In this document: one piece after another, positions 54,101-60,954 of the stretch
Position numbering within the stretch: the first letter of the stretch is position 1
Layout: every line of letters starts with the position of its first letter
NCBI GenBank assembly: GCA_964019415.1
Contig: OZ025887.1
Location: 3,938,881-4,002,880 of the forward strand
Direction: 5' to 3'
Source: Ianthella basta
Lineage: Eukaryota > Porifera > Demospongiae > Verongiida > Ianthellidae
Length of the DNA stretch: 64,000 bases
The notes under the pieces: generated by a model
Database searches by the model: none
Told to the model about the DNA's origin: nothing
Seen by the model: only the letters and a program-made list of their open reading frames with translations
Translations under genes and position numbers: made by a program

Positions 54101-57100
54101 TGACCAGTTTGAAGAACAATTAAACCAATCCAAGGTCCAGAGAAAATCCAACTGGAAGATGGCAATCATGTGCCATCTTCCAATCATGATTTTTGTGACA
54201 ATGAATGTTAGGGCATGTTTCTTCATTAAGTATTTTAACCTAGGAGATTTCAATGTAGTGTGAACATGGCCAATACACATTTGATCCAGATTCAAGTATG
54301 AACACACTATTTCTGTTGCCATGCATAGCTATGTCACATGTTTCACATAAACATACACAAAGTACTAGGCATCTCATCACCTACAGCTAGACACAAAGCA
54401 GACAGTGTACTGGCCACTCAAGTATTGACAATTCATATTTGTAAAGCAGTGCAAAGAATTCCTACTGGAGAACAATAAAGATTTCTGAACACGTAGTAGA
54501 GATGTTCTGCATTTGAACTATAGCCAGGACACTATATACCTATGTACATGCAATGGTGTGTAGCAAAGAGATAAACAAGTATCATATTTTTAGGACTACT
54601 AGCTGAATGCCTGCCCTTCGGGTGGGTTCTCAGTCTACAGTTGGTAATTTGAGCGTTGAACCAATCAAGACTGTCCATTTGATTGGTAGCATCCGTAGAC
54701 TCGCTCCGTAAAACTCCGTACATACAGAATTTACTCATGTTAATCCATTTTGGGTAAAGGAGTTCAGTGACAAGACGCTACCCACTTTAGGTCACCCCCG
54801 TATTGCCATAATATACTCTTCCAAGTTTGGCGAAGATTGGTGGAAAAGTGAAGGAGGAGTTTCTGGAAAACGAAACACGATCTTTCCCCAATCTCTTAGA
54901 TATGGCGGTGACCATAAAAGTGGCAAGAACTCGGGCAGAACGACCTTAAACCAAATTTCGGCTTGGCGAGGTTACTCACAGTCCCCCTCTTCGTAATCTT
55001 ACCTAGTTTCGTGGCGCTTCGTCCAGAATTGAAGGAGATTATCCCGAACAACGAAAATGTGCGTTACATTTATTATAATAAGATATGGAGCTACACCCTT
55101 GTATATGCAGGGCCATGGCTGCAGGGTTCCAATGTGTAACATCCTTCCTTATTTCTGTACCCCTACATCTCTAACTAATTTATATCTTGAATTCTTTTCT
55201 CTAATAGAAATTCTGCTTTCACTGCTCTCAAGTAGTATACAATAATTCTGTACTGGCTAGTGCATTCCCTGCTTTGCATCTAGCTCTGTGATAATTGCAA
55301 TCTGTCATCTATTGCCATACAGAGAGGGGTACCAGGCTATGACTGCATCGTAAATGACACATTGACATAATGACTTATGAGTAATGTGTGTACTCCATTT
55401 TAACACTTTCTGTGAGCAGGACATCTTTTTGACTCACCTGCGTCTCTTGGTTGAGAACCTGTTTGGATTGATCCTATCATCATACGGTAACCCATGGAAG
55501 ATTTGTCCCTCACCTATGCTGTCCTGTCTGCTGGCCAACTGCTTGGAGCGGGCAACTGATATGACCAATGGAGGGTCAAGGTCAGACATTTCTCACACTT
55601 CTGCAATAATAACAGTTTGCTTTTGTAGTTACCACTCATTGTAAAGAAATAGAAACTTCAACAAACATGGTAAGGATGTAGGGATGGCATTAAAAGGACA
55701 GAAACAAGTAAAGGCTCTTACACAGTGGAGCATTAACCATAGTTCCTACATGCAAGAATGTTGCATCATATAGTCCTACACCCTTGAATGTAATGACGAT
55801 GGTTAATGCTCCACTGTGTAAGAGCCTTTACTTGTTTCTGTCCTTTTATGCCATCCCTACATCCTTACTATTTTGTAGAAAATTTGTATATAGAATCCCA
55901 TCCATGGCATATAATTGTTCTTTGCTGCTGCCATTTGGCTACTTTCGTTGAAGCGTGCTAATACATTAAGATAGGAGTGGCCATTTTTATCGGGCACATT
56001 CCTAAATAGATGTCACGAGCGTGATGTCTGATATACCTCCCTCAAGCTTTGTGGCAAAGACTACAGCCAGCATAGGCTATTGTAATATCTTGACAACCAG
56101 GCAAGCTATGTATCACTTCCATTCATACTATTGTGTGAATAAGGGTGTGCATAGCCATTTCAGTCTTGCCTTTTTGAAACTATAATTATAATGTGCGTCA
56201 CACAGAAAGTTCACACATGTCTATTTCAGTACAATACCCAATGAAGTACCCATGGTGACTGAGGAATATACTCCAAATGTGACACTATGCACTATAACAA
56301 ATGCAATTGCATACCTTAATTAGGTCATACGCAAAGAGTAGTTCTGATGTATTTTCTTTTCAACCAGGTTTCACATCATGGCCCCCATGTATGTTGGGTT
56401 TGCAAACACAGTGAACAGCTTGTACAATGTCAAGCAAATGGTCTTTGATGATGTTGACAATGTTGCCACTCTTGAGACATTGACCATGGCCCTCATTAAC
56501 AACTGGGGACACAGGTAATTTTACAGTATGCAGTTAAGATAAGTTTGTTCTACTGTAAGATGTATATTATAGGTAACACTGAAGTTAGAATGGGATGGAA
56601 AATGGACAGCAGTTTAAGTTCCAATATGATTCTGGGTATTGACTTAGGCATAAACGGTCATCTAAGACTATGTATGTCATGCTATTGCTTTCTCATGACA
56701 TATGACACCATCCCAAGATTGTACTGATACAGTATATCCACTCAACTGAATGTGTAAAGTGTACCTGACAAGGATGAGTTACAAGTGAATGATAGTGAAC
56801 TCTACAGTTACTATGGCTTTGGTCAGTTTGATGTAACCAAGAGTAGTTGCAGATCCAGTCATTCGGTAGACCAAAAGGCTGCTCTACCATTGTGCTTGAT
56901 CTCAGTGATCTTTTCACCTCATTTAAAGAACTTCAGTACCTCACTCAAACTCCACCACCTCCTGTCTTAGATTATAGCAGTGCTCAGTCTAAATTTACAG
57001 TGATGGCGACAGTGAACCATCAGTCACACTGCTTGCATTATGCATGGTATTGTTTGAACCATCAAACCACCATGGCGCTTCAAGCACTATTTCCAATTTC

Positions 57101-59636
57101 ACATGTACACTAGCACTATATGTCTCTCTTGCCCACTGTCTGAGTTTCTTGCTTGGTCTTCAATAGAGATGGCTCTACTGCAATATTTAAGCTTACATAC
57201 AAGTAGAATACTGGTTTACAGAGTCTGACTACTTCAGATTAAGTACAATTCTATGTTGATCTCTTTCACTTGCATGCATGACTGCGAATATAGCATGTGT
57301 GAACCCTTCTTTGACACCACTGGATCTGGTGTGATACTAACGGACATGTTAAAGCAGAAGTTCTTGGATCTTCGTGAGGTTGCCTTACAGCTTCCAAAGT
57401 TTGGCACAGATACTGCAAATGATGAGGTAAGTGCTGAAGGTAATGCTTCACGTGGTCACTGGGTGACATTCATTTTTTGGACACCTGCCCAAATGTAGTT
57501 GAATGCTCTTGCTCTGTGGCTTGCGGAAGAAATGGACACCATCACCCATGATGTACTTTACAATGGACCACTTGCCGCAGTCTATGATGAACTGAGAAGA
57601 AAATTTAGCACTGATGACCATCCATTTGTCTTCCAGGTGAGATACCGGTTATTCTGTTACAAATAGGAACACATGCAGCTACTTGTTTAATAGCCTTCCT
57701 AAATTCTGCAGAATTGCACCTGCTGAGTCTGCATTTGTAGTAATTCTGTCATATTGCTACAGAGACTGCAGGCATATAGGCCTGCCTATTGCTGTACTGT
57801 GACACTGCTATATTAAAACAATTGTTTCAAGCCAAGGATGTGATTTCATATGTCATTTACCACAAAACAGTTAATCTGAAATGTGAGCTGTGTATAAAGA
57901 CATTTCCATAGTATTCTCTCATGCCTATAGTTATGGTAGGGTCAAACTACAAACATGTGAATATAATATTACCTATGTCTGTATACTAGATGCTCACAGA
58001 AGTGATGGTCTACCAGGATATGTCAAATTACACTAGCCACAGTTATAGTGTATTATATTATATAGGTGCTTCAATACAAGATGGTGAATAAAGCACTCCT
58101 ATATTAATACTCTTTTAATTATAAAATGACTGGACATGTTGTCAACATCTAACAAGTGATTGGGGATTATGATTTTTCCCATATATAGCTTATACAAAAT
58201 GCAGGCTATAGAGATAACTGTGTGTTTGCATTACCTGTGCCCACAGGTCATGACAGGAAGTGGCACTTTTGAGAGTTATGTCAGTGTTGGTTCTTCTACT
58301 GGAGCTACACCAGATGGTCGATTGAGTGGCCAGCCAATAGCTTCTGACTGCAGTCCTCAGCCTTTCCCTCAGGTTAAGGCAATATATGATGCATTGTGAA
58401 TGTGCATGTTCTTAAACACTCACCATTGATTCACATTTTAGGATAAACCTGTTCCACACATCCCCCCAGAGAAGCAATTGGATATCATTGACACCCTGAA
58501 ACCCTACAGTGGTTTGAGCAAGTATGCATCTTGTATCTTGTAGACTTTGTTTTGTGGCTGGTTAGAGTTGCTCCAAGTAAATGAGTCCATTTCCTATAGG
58601 TGGAGCTCAAAGCAGTGGTCATCCATGTGTCTGATATGTTAGGTTCAAAACTAGTAATCTGCAAATTCAGACCTGATAAGTTATTGGGTGGAGGTGCACG
58701 TGCACATGTCCAGTTAGTGATTACTGATTGTCAAGTTCAACAGTATGGCTTTGTATGCATTACCCTATGGCTTCTCAACACTACACCATGCATATGGTGG
58801 GCAATGTATACCCAGCAGCTGAAGCACTGAGAAGCGATGAGTTGGCCTATTTGTGGTCATCAAAAGAGTTAGTATAATTTTCCCAACAATCAGGTTGACA
58901 ACCATTGAGATAGTGGAACAGCACGACGCACTTCAGGAATTCATGGCACTGAAGTGTGCAATGATTAGTACACTTAGAGGAATCAAAGTTACACTATGGA
59001 CAGGTAACATGTACTGAAATGTTCCTCAGTCTATTTGCAACAGACATTGCTAGCTAACGCTCTCTGTCTACCCTCTCTCTCTCTGATTGGGCAAGTAGTT
59101 CGAGTTCAGGGGTGCCCCACAAGTTTTTTAATTCAAAATAGTTGTTCCAGTTGCACATAACAGATGTACTACATTGTTGTGCTCCATGATGCAGTGAAAT
59201 ATATAGAGATGTTGTGAATTAATTTAACATTATAATAGTACATTGTCTAAAAATTGTTTCATTAATAGGTTCATTCCCAATGGCTGTGAGGTTGACATCA
59301 GAATCCCTGAGTCGTTTCCTGATAAAGATCTTGAGGAATTCATTGTTGCATTTGCCAAGGTCAGCTTGCAGCATTGTTGTACAAGGGTGTTTTGTCTCAC
59401 AATAAGGCAATACTTATCATTCCCTCACACAGGGCGAGACTGGGAGCAACTTGGTCACTGTAACTTGTGCCGACAACTGGACATATGAGCAGGCTTACAA
59501 TCGCTCCCAGCAGTTTGACTTGGTCCGCAACCGCATGGGGGGCTGGTCAAATTTCTTTGTGGCCATGTTCACAGAGCATCAGAAGCAACACGAGCGTCGG
59601 CCACTATTCCAACCACACAAAAGTGAAGACCACTGA
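27037..59636 (+). CDS. DyP-type peroxidase / glycyl radical enzyme fusion, 24 coding exons
   Basis: Exons: 27037-27120, 31159-31753, 36266-36543, 40979-41127, 46205-46867, 47034-47177, 47258-47324, 47402-47563, 47655-47756, 49445-49527, 49593-49673, 52584-52722, 52812-52973, 53038-53254, 53335-53492, 53566-53691, 55420-55580, 56368-56514, 57294-57426, 57499-57636, 58247-58372, 58442-58521, 59269-59359, 59433-59636. Together they make 4,290 bases, one frame of 1,429 codons plus stop, and every junction phase agrees. Residues 1-180 are unrecognised. About 185-480 are a DyP-type haem peroxidase (DG at 356-357, His432, Arg451). About 655-1429 are a glycyl radical enzyme (Cys1008, Glu1010, Gly1399). 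The active-site form suggests a radical eliminase, not pyruvate formate-lyase; the substrate is unknown. There is no signal peptide or membrane segment, so it is probably cytosolic. The start is the first ATG of exon 1, but an acceptor-like site precedes it, so an upstream exon is possible. Confidence 0.88.
27696..28272 (+). mobile_element. pogo/Tigger-like non-autonomous element, copy 1 (intron 1)
   Basis: 577 bp from TACAGTGGAACCCCGCC to its imperfect complement GGGGTTCCACTGTA, with TA at both ends as expected for a Tc1/mariner-type target duplication. Inside are repeated GCGGACAC and GTGGACAC phrases. No transposase remains. A second copy of identical length lies at 51291-51867 in the opposite orientation. 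Confidence 0.8.
28448..29314 (+). mobile_element. pogo-like DNA transposon relic with transposase N-terminus (intron 1)
   Basis: The ends are imperfect inverted repeats: TACCATATAGTACAAATTTT at the left, and AAATTTGTACGTATACGGTA at the right. Inside, plus-strand frames at 28621-28820 and 28770-29060 (one frameshift apart) give a helix-turn-helix-like N-terminal domain (TFPSLKESTVCGWKNAY, then WPEKHRERPG). This resembles the DNA-binding part of pogo/CENP-B-type transposases. The DDE catalytic domain is missing, so it is a deletion derivative. Confidence 0.65.
29315..31158. other. rest of intron 1
   Basis: Apart from the minisatellite I see nothing recognisable here. Confidence 0.5.
29937..30350 (+). 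repeat. 102-bp minisatellite with an open frame (intron 1)
   Basis: GTAGAACCCATTACCC recurs at 30081, 30183 and 30285. Inside each unit a sub-repeat (CCAACTATGGAGATTGG) occurs about twice. Both lengths are multiples of 3, so a 136-codon frame stays open (VEPITLLSQVSPTMEIGVDE repeated). No family is recognised; it lies in intron 1. Confidence 0.85.
31159..31753 (+). CDS. exon 2: N-terminal domain and start of the DyP domain
   Basis: 198 codons from acceptor ATGCAG to donor GTAAGT, phase 1 at its end. The first ~150 residues (GYNYTGSLGVLKGTHEG; then a helical, charged part with MKYAERRFDPETVKKI) match nothing I know. The end (GYQVTLQLAERQVSVKCAKDLLALV) has the strand-helix pattern of the first ferredoxin-like half of a DyP peroxidase. 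Confidence 0.8.
31790..32326 (+). mobile_element. non-autonomous Helitron (intron 2)
   Basis: Starts with TCTAATATATAAAGCTGAA followed by a TG-repeat stretch, a classic Helitron 5' end. It ends with a short hairpin (TCGCCGAAGGCGGG) a few bases before CTAG. It is flanked by A on the left and T on the right, as expected for insertion between A and T. There is no Rep/helicase ORF. A palindrome lies inside at 32100-32260. Confidence 0.85.
32100..32260. repeat. imperfect palindrome nested in the Helitron
   Basis: TTGCAACAGGTTC and GGTTACCTAGG on the left face CCTAGGTAACG and GGAACCTGTTGCAA on the right; probably a small foldback element carried by the Helitron. Confidence 0.7.
32515..32582. repeat. 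hairpin repeat in intron 2
   Basis: GGTTGATAGATAGACAAGTAA is followed about 25 bases later by TTACTTGTCTTTCTATCAACC, an almost perfect inverted repeat. Confidence 0.75.
32814..35925 (+). mobile_element. RTE-like LINE, near full length, with 15-bp target duplication (intron 2)
   Basis: Identical 15-bp direct repeats (ATATGTTAGATTATC) at 32799-32813 and 35926-35940 bracket a 3,112-bp insert. The insert ends in (ATTG)n and encodes an endonuclease-RT. A single ORF with EEP endonuclease and RT plus a short tandem tail suits RTE-like elements. The insert has the same orientation as the host gene. The clean duplication argues for a fairly recent insertion although the ORF is broken. Confidence 0.9.
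32913..35812 (+). pseudogene. endonuclease-reverse transcriptase of the RTE-like LINE
   Basis: Frames 32913-33431, 33437-33655, 33667-35232 and 35348-35812 are parts of one protein. The endonuclease shows FGAWNVRSLRG, ILGVSETKM, VIQVYAPMED, VLGDLNARVG and GSDHYLL. The RT shows EWREAIIIPIYKKG, EQGGFRAGRGCIDQVF, FVDLEKAYDSV, VRQGCPLSPWLFNIFID and the catalytic ILFADDLVML. The C-terminal part has GCEAKALQ and RVLRWIEGVSRLERIRN. At least three frame breaks disable it. Confidence 0.85.
35941..36265. other. 3' end of intron 2 with a partial hairpin-MITE copy
   Basis: Sequence at about 36078-36190 (ATTCTTGCATGTAGGGACCAT, then TGCCATCCCTACATCCTTAC) is one arm of the MITE that is complete at 55670-55869. 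Confidence 0.7.
36266..36543 (+). CDS. exon 3: DyP N-terminal half
   Basis: Encodes NGMTVNYADFNVGFEPTIW, MATGKPVFQPLEEAI and SEGDMWFYLKAESSQYCQEM. These align in order with the VGFG...W, PxxLxPFP and GDLLxxI blocks of P-type DyP peroxidases (YfeX-like). Enters in phase 1 and leaves in phase 0. Confidence 0.82.
36544..37721. other. 5' part of intron 3
   Basis: A TGTGTGC-rich microsatellite lies at 36725-36770. Otherwise I see nothing recognisable. Confidence 0.5.
37722..37948 (-). repeat. LTR of the Gypsy-like element
   Basis: On the plus strand it runs from TGTAACAAG to CAATGTTACA, giving the TG...CA ends and short inverted repeat of an LTR. It is directly preceded on the minus strand by a polypurine tract (GAGGGGGGAGGT, 37949-37960). 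Confidence 0.75.
37970..40546 (-). pseudogene. Gypsy-like pol: RT, RNase H, integrase
   Basis: The long frame 40546-38849 begins inside RT (FSKIDLRSAYWQFPM; catalytic YVDDFIVFSD). It continues through RNase H (FILTTDASDVGLGAVL, DHKPLLWL, NADALSRKP), the H2C2 integrase finger (HEEAGHQGSDRT...CRICVKC) and the integrase core (VAVDILKV, LHSDQG). A shift at an A-run near 38857-38863 moves the rest to 38796-38356 (HPMGNGLVERMNRSL) and a further shift to 38467-37970, which ends in an integrase tail (RWTGPLTVVN). The DDE residues are all present but split by the shift. The N-terminal RT is truncated. Confidence 0.85.
40979..41127 (+). CDS. exon 4: DyP catalytic DG motif
   Basis: Encodes GRVLGGMFLDGIGSAVD, the counterpart of the DyP GFxDGT segment; Asp356 is the expected distal acid for peroxide cleavage. 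Spacing in the motif is one residue off the usual GxxDG. Ends in phase 2. Confidence 0.8.
41420..42431. mobile_element. ~1-kb element with TACATATAGTA ends (intron 4)
   Basis: TACATATAGTACGGT at the left end matches the complement of ACCATACTATATGTA at the right end, and the same motif occurs once more inside at 41549-41563. The left 150 bp folds back on itself (41420-41567). The inside (41580-42300) is CpG-richer than its surroundings and contains short frames (one starting MTGCCTEGLENASILAEHR at 41857) with no known family. It is non-autonomous; the class is unknown. Confidence 0.5.
42887..43072 (+). repeat. LINE-tail remnant and partial hairpin MITE (intron 4)
   Basis: (TGAT)n-like run at 42887-42904, followed at 42955-43065 by one arm of the MITE found complete at 55670-55869 (GGTTAATGCTCCACTGTGTA, GCCATCCCTACATCCTTAC). 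Confidence 0.65.
43175..45800 (+). mobile_element. second RTE-like LINE, heavily decayed (intron 4)
   Basis: Conceptual pieces on the plus strand line up in order with the element at 32814-35925: GAWNFRSL near 43200, a middle region at 44090-44362 (EIESKDGSMLTEKNEIKYIWREYFSE), FIDLEKA near 44680, an ARL-type segment at 44750-44830 (RLEGSIEALYKESKACVRVDGE), FVDDTVVMAL near 44975 and a (TTGA)n tail at 45780-45800. Stops and frameshifts are frequent throughout, so it is much older than the intron 2 copy. Confidence 0.75.
46205..46867 (+). CDS. exon 5: DyP haem-binding half and linker
   Basis: The largest exon, 221 codons. GATFAFTQFFDFDLEALD and QMIGRDVYGDTIP match the DyP block around the 'IGR' motif. 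ERSHIKRARV holds the proximal haem ligand His432, LLRQALPYA holds the distal Arg451, and KGLFFVAFGKSIATFFEILS is the closing DyP strand-helix. From about residue 480 on (CLLYCPSALELNLQ, FARWQSTW) it is a linker of unknown fold. Confidence 0.85.
47034..47756 (+). CDS. exons 6-9: linker and start of the glycyl radical domain
   Basis: Four short exons (47034-47177, 47258-47324, 47402-47563, 47655-47756) separated by introns of 77-91 bp. DPKELIVGVTDRLSFGSG, EAGNMGHIVPGHEIMLTK and VTGILNTLKCK match the N-terminal block of PFL-family radical enzymes (ELIVGN..., GHxVPDYE..., GxxGI). The intron after exon 7 starts with GC, a GC-AG intron. Confidence 0.82.
48040..48245 (-). repeat. CpG-rich dispersed repeat, copy 2 (intron 9)
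   Basis: Reverse-complement relative of 23050-23260 (see there). It explains a 172-codon minus-strand frame at 48553-48035, which shows no protein family and is probably not coding. Confidence 0.6.
49445..49673 (+). CDS. exons 10-11: glycyl radical domain
   Basis: 49445-49527 and 49593-49673, split by a 65-bp intron. Encodes GVQLYLMRFALLAFETCRKL and RKNLRDIAHRMLKLALRDGDVDLTF, which match the helical block before the TFxEA segment of radical enzymes. Confidence 0.8.
49674..51290. other. 5' part of intron 11
   Basis: No feature recognised. An acceptor- and donor-bounded open segment at 50022-50101 was considered as an exon and rejected on phase. Confidence 0.4.
51291..51867 (-). mobile_element. 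pogo/Tigger-like non-autonomous element, copy 2 (intron 11)
   Basis: 577 bp, reverse complement of the copy at 27696-28272. The end GGCGGGGTTCCACTGTA is well kept and the other end (TAGAGAACCCCTATAATGCG) is diverged. Confidence 0.8.
52090..52255 (+). repeat. degenerate GAGTG-type tandem repeat (intron 11)
   Basis: Phrases such as GAGTGCCCACACCCTGAGG, GAGTGCTTGCC and GAGTGTGCGTGCCGTTGAGG recur about every 25-33 bases. Confidence 0.6.
52584..52973 (+). CDS. exons 12-13: glycyl radical barrel
   Basis: 52584-52722 and 52812-52973. HLVGQPVSVGRLDQLLIGYY is a highly conserved block of the family (SxGRxDQxLxPYY). It is followed by AQEIIDAFFIKFDEH and TGRGGPFPTGDSLNQWIQQ. Phase 2 at entry agrees with exon 11. 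Confidence 0.88.
53038..53254 (+). CDS. exon 14: glycyl radical barrel
   Basis: VTVGGYTREGAEGYNDVTLMCL is the family block before the active site (xxxGGxxxxGxDxxNxLTxLxL). It is followed by APCVSLRLTTNPPKLVVEEA and GGAHPILYNDDKMVE, again typical. Confidence 0.9.
53335..53492 (+). CDS. exon 15: catalytic cysteine loop
   Basis: Encodes ARDYSCDGCYEPMFTGASEF. Cys1008 (codon 53430-53432) is the thiyl-radical residue and Glu1010 the general base, in the GCxEP form seen in radical eliminases. The neighbouring cysteine of pyruvate formate-lyase is absent (Gly1007 precedes Cys1008). Another Cys (1005) lies three residues upstream. Confidence 0.9.
53566..53691 (+). CDS. exon 16: glycyl radical barrel
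   Basis: VMYALNSGG and GPLHLAGDASSW follow the catalytic loop as in other family members (xxLxNG....G). Phase 0 at both ends. Confidence 0.85.
53692..54598. other. 5' part of intron 16
   Basis: No gene, RNA or clear repeat seen. Confidence 0.4.
54599..55083 (-). mobile_element. non-autonomous Helitron, minus orientation (intron 16)
   Basis: On the minus strand it starts TCTTATTATAATAAATG and ends with a hairpin (ACCCGAAGGGC) about 10 bases before CTAG. Flanks are A and T in the expected order. The body differs from the Helitron at 31790, so it is another family. Confidence 0.8.
55420..57636 (+). CDS. exons 17-20: glycyl radical domain, helical part
   Basis: 55420-55580, 56368-56514, 57294-57426 and 57499-57636. 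FHIMAPMYVGFANTVNSLYNVKQMV matches the conserved block where family members read xGxxxxADSLAAIKxxVF. LETLTMALINNWGH and LNALALWLAEEMDTIT correspond to later helices. The exon 19 acceptor (TATAG at 57289-57293) is chosen by phase; exon 19 is the least certain of the four. Confidence 0.8.
55670..55869. mobile_element. 200-bp hairpin MITE, complete (intron 17)
   Basis: Left arm GTAAGGATGTAGGGATGGCA...TGGAGCATTAACCAT is the near-perfect complement of the right arm ATGGTTAATGCTCCACTGTG...TGCCATCCCTACATCCTTAC, with arms of about 80 bases. Single or degraded copies lie at 36078-36190, 42955-43065 and 60050-60175. Confidence 0.85.
58247..58521 (+). CDS. exons 21-22: conserved substrate-loop region
   Basis: 58247-58372 and 58442-58521. 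YVSVGSSTGATPDGRLSGQP is the near-invariant 'G..TGATPDGRxxGxPxADG' block of glycyl radical eliminases. SDCSPQP follows in the place of 'ADGxSP'. Ends in phase 2, matching the exon at 59269 directly. Confidence 0.9.
59269..59636 (+). CDS. exons 23-24: C-terminal glycyl radical loop
   Basis: 59269-59359 and 59433-59636. FIPNGCEVDIRI matches the NG...N.xF strand; NLVTVTCADNWTYEQAYN and FDLVRNRMGGWSNFF are the family C-terminus. Gly1399 is the radical-bearing residue, in RMGGW where many relatives have RVSGY or RVAGY. Thirty residues follow it, ending at TGA 59634-59636. Confidence 0.9.
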
Positions 59637-59931
59637 CACTAGTATACTGTATTCCTCGTAACTTTAAGTTAGCCTAGGCCTATTGGTATAGAACATTAGT
59701 AAAGGTTAGTCGAGTTCTGTACGGCTATGTACGTAGCTCTGTAGGTTACTGAACCACTCATGCATAATAGGTCACAGTAACTTCTTATGGTGGCAGACAA
59801 CCCACCCATGCACATCACAGCAACTTTTATTGCTGCTATGTGAGTGTGTAGAATAGAGTTCAGTTCAATTTGCTAACACTAGCTCCAAGGATCACAACAT
59901 TCCAGACATTTTGGTAGTTACTTTGTCAGTG

Positions 59932-59937
59932 AATAAA
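59932..59937 (+). terminator. candidate polyadenylation signal
   Basis: AATAAA about 295 bases after the fusion gene's stop codon; the first good match downstream. Confidence 0.5.
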
Positions 59938-60049
59938 ATGGCAAAAGGAGAGCACCCAGTACTCACTATATGCATGAGAGGGCAGAATGCAGGTATGTAT
60001 AATTGTAATAATATTAGAAATATTAATTTCTACAAGAATTACAATTAAG

Positions 60050-60175
60050 GAGGTAGGGTGGCACAAAAGGACAGAAACAAGCAAAGTTTGATACGAAGTG
60101 GAGCATTAATCAAGGTCGACCTCTACATGCAAGAATGTCACACTGTATAGTCCCCTACATCCTTGAAAGTAGGGC
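60050..60175. mobile_element. degraded copy of the hairpin MITE
   Basis: GGTAGGGTGGCACAAAAGGACAG, AAACAAGCAAAG and CTACATGCAAGAATGTCAC match one arm and the loop of the 55670 element, with substitutions. Confidence 0.7.
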
Positions 60176-60244
60176 AATGAAGTCAACATGTCTAATGTGT
60201 CCTAGGTTGGATGTGTTTCCTTTAGAATGTTACAGGATATGTAT

Positions 60245-60700
60245 ATTTACATTTCACCATGCATCACACCCAATCCCCGGCCAGATATCTTAGCCTAGAA
60301 TTGATATCAATGTGTTTCATTCAGTAATATCATAGCAGCACATCCATCAATATATACACATGTATCTCATGCACAAACCATCCAGAGAATTCAGCTTGCA
60401 GCCTAGGATTAGATGTCTTACAATAGTTCAAAACACCACATCCATCCATACTGTCACTTGATTATGGATCACACCCACGTATGGTCACAGAAAGGCAATC
60501 ATCTACGTACATTCATTCTTGATCTGGAATTGCGTGCACTATATACCCAGCCAGAGATCCCATGTAACAGCAGCATATCCATCTATATACACAAATGACC
60601 AGGGATCACATGCACTACCTAACCAGAGATCCCAGACTTGTTTGAATAGGATGCCTCTAGTATGTCATGACTGCAGATCCATCTAGATTCACACATGGAT
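60245..60700 (+). repeat. very degenerate tandem repeat 3' of the fusion gene
   Basis: Phrases AGCAGCACATCCATC, ATATACACA, GATCACATGCACTA and CCAGAGATCCCA recur in the same order with variable spacing near 100 bases. Confidence 0.45.
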
Positions 60701-60954
60701 ATGGACCTATGCTGTACACACTCTTGGTTCCTTAGTGTACTTGCACATGGTGGTGTGAACACCATACATCCGTTAGGTTGCTAGTTCACCAGTTGAGCCA
60801 GATTGCATATGTCACTGGAGATTGTGTCAGCGCAGTTAGATTTACCTATCCACTAATGCACCCTGATCCGAGCTTTCTGGTAGAGAATGTAACCGTTCCA
60901 CTTCTTAGGCATGTGTGCAGGAGGAGGACTATTGCTAAAGGCTGTTTGACGTAT

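Noticed and set aside
27037..59636. The glycyl radical enzyme as bacterial contamination or a processed copy
   Set aside because: The coding sequence is divided by 23 introns with consensus splice sites and is interspersed with animal-type transposons.
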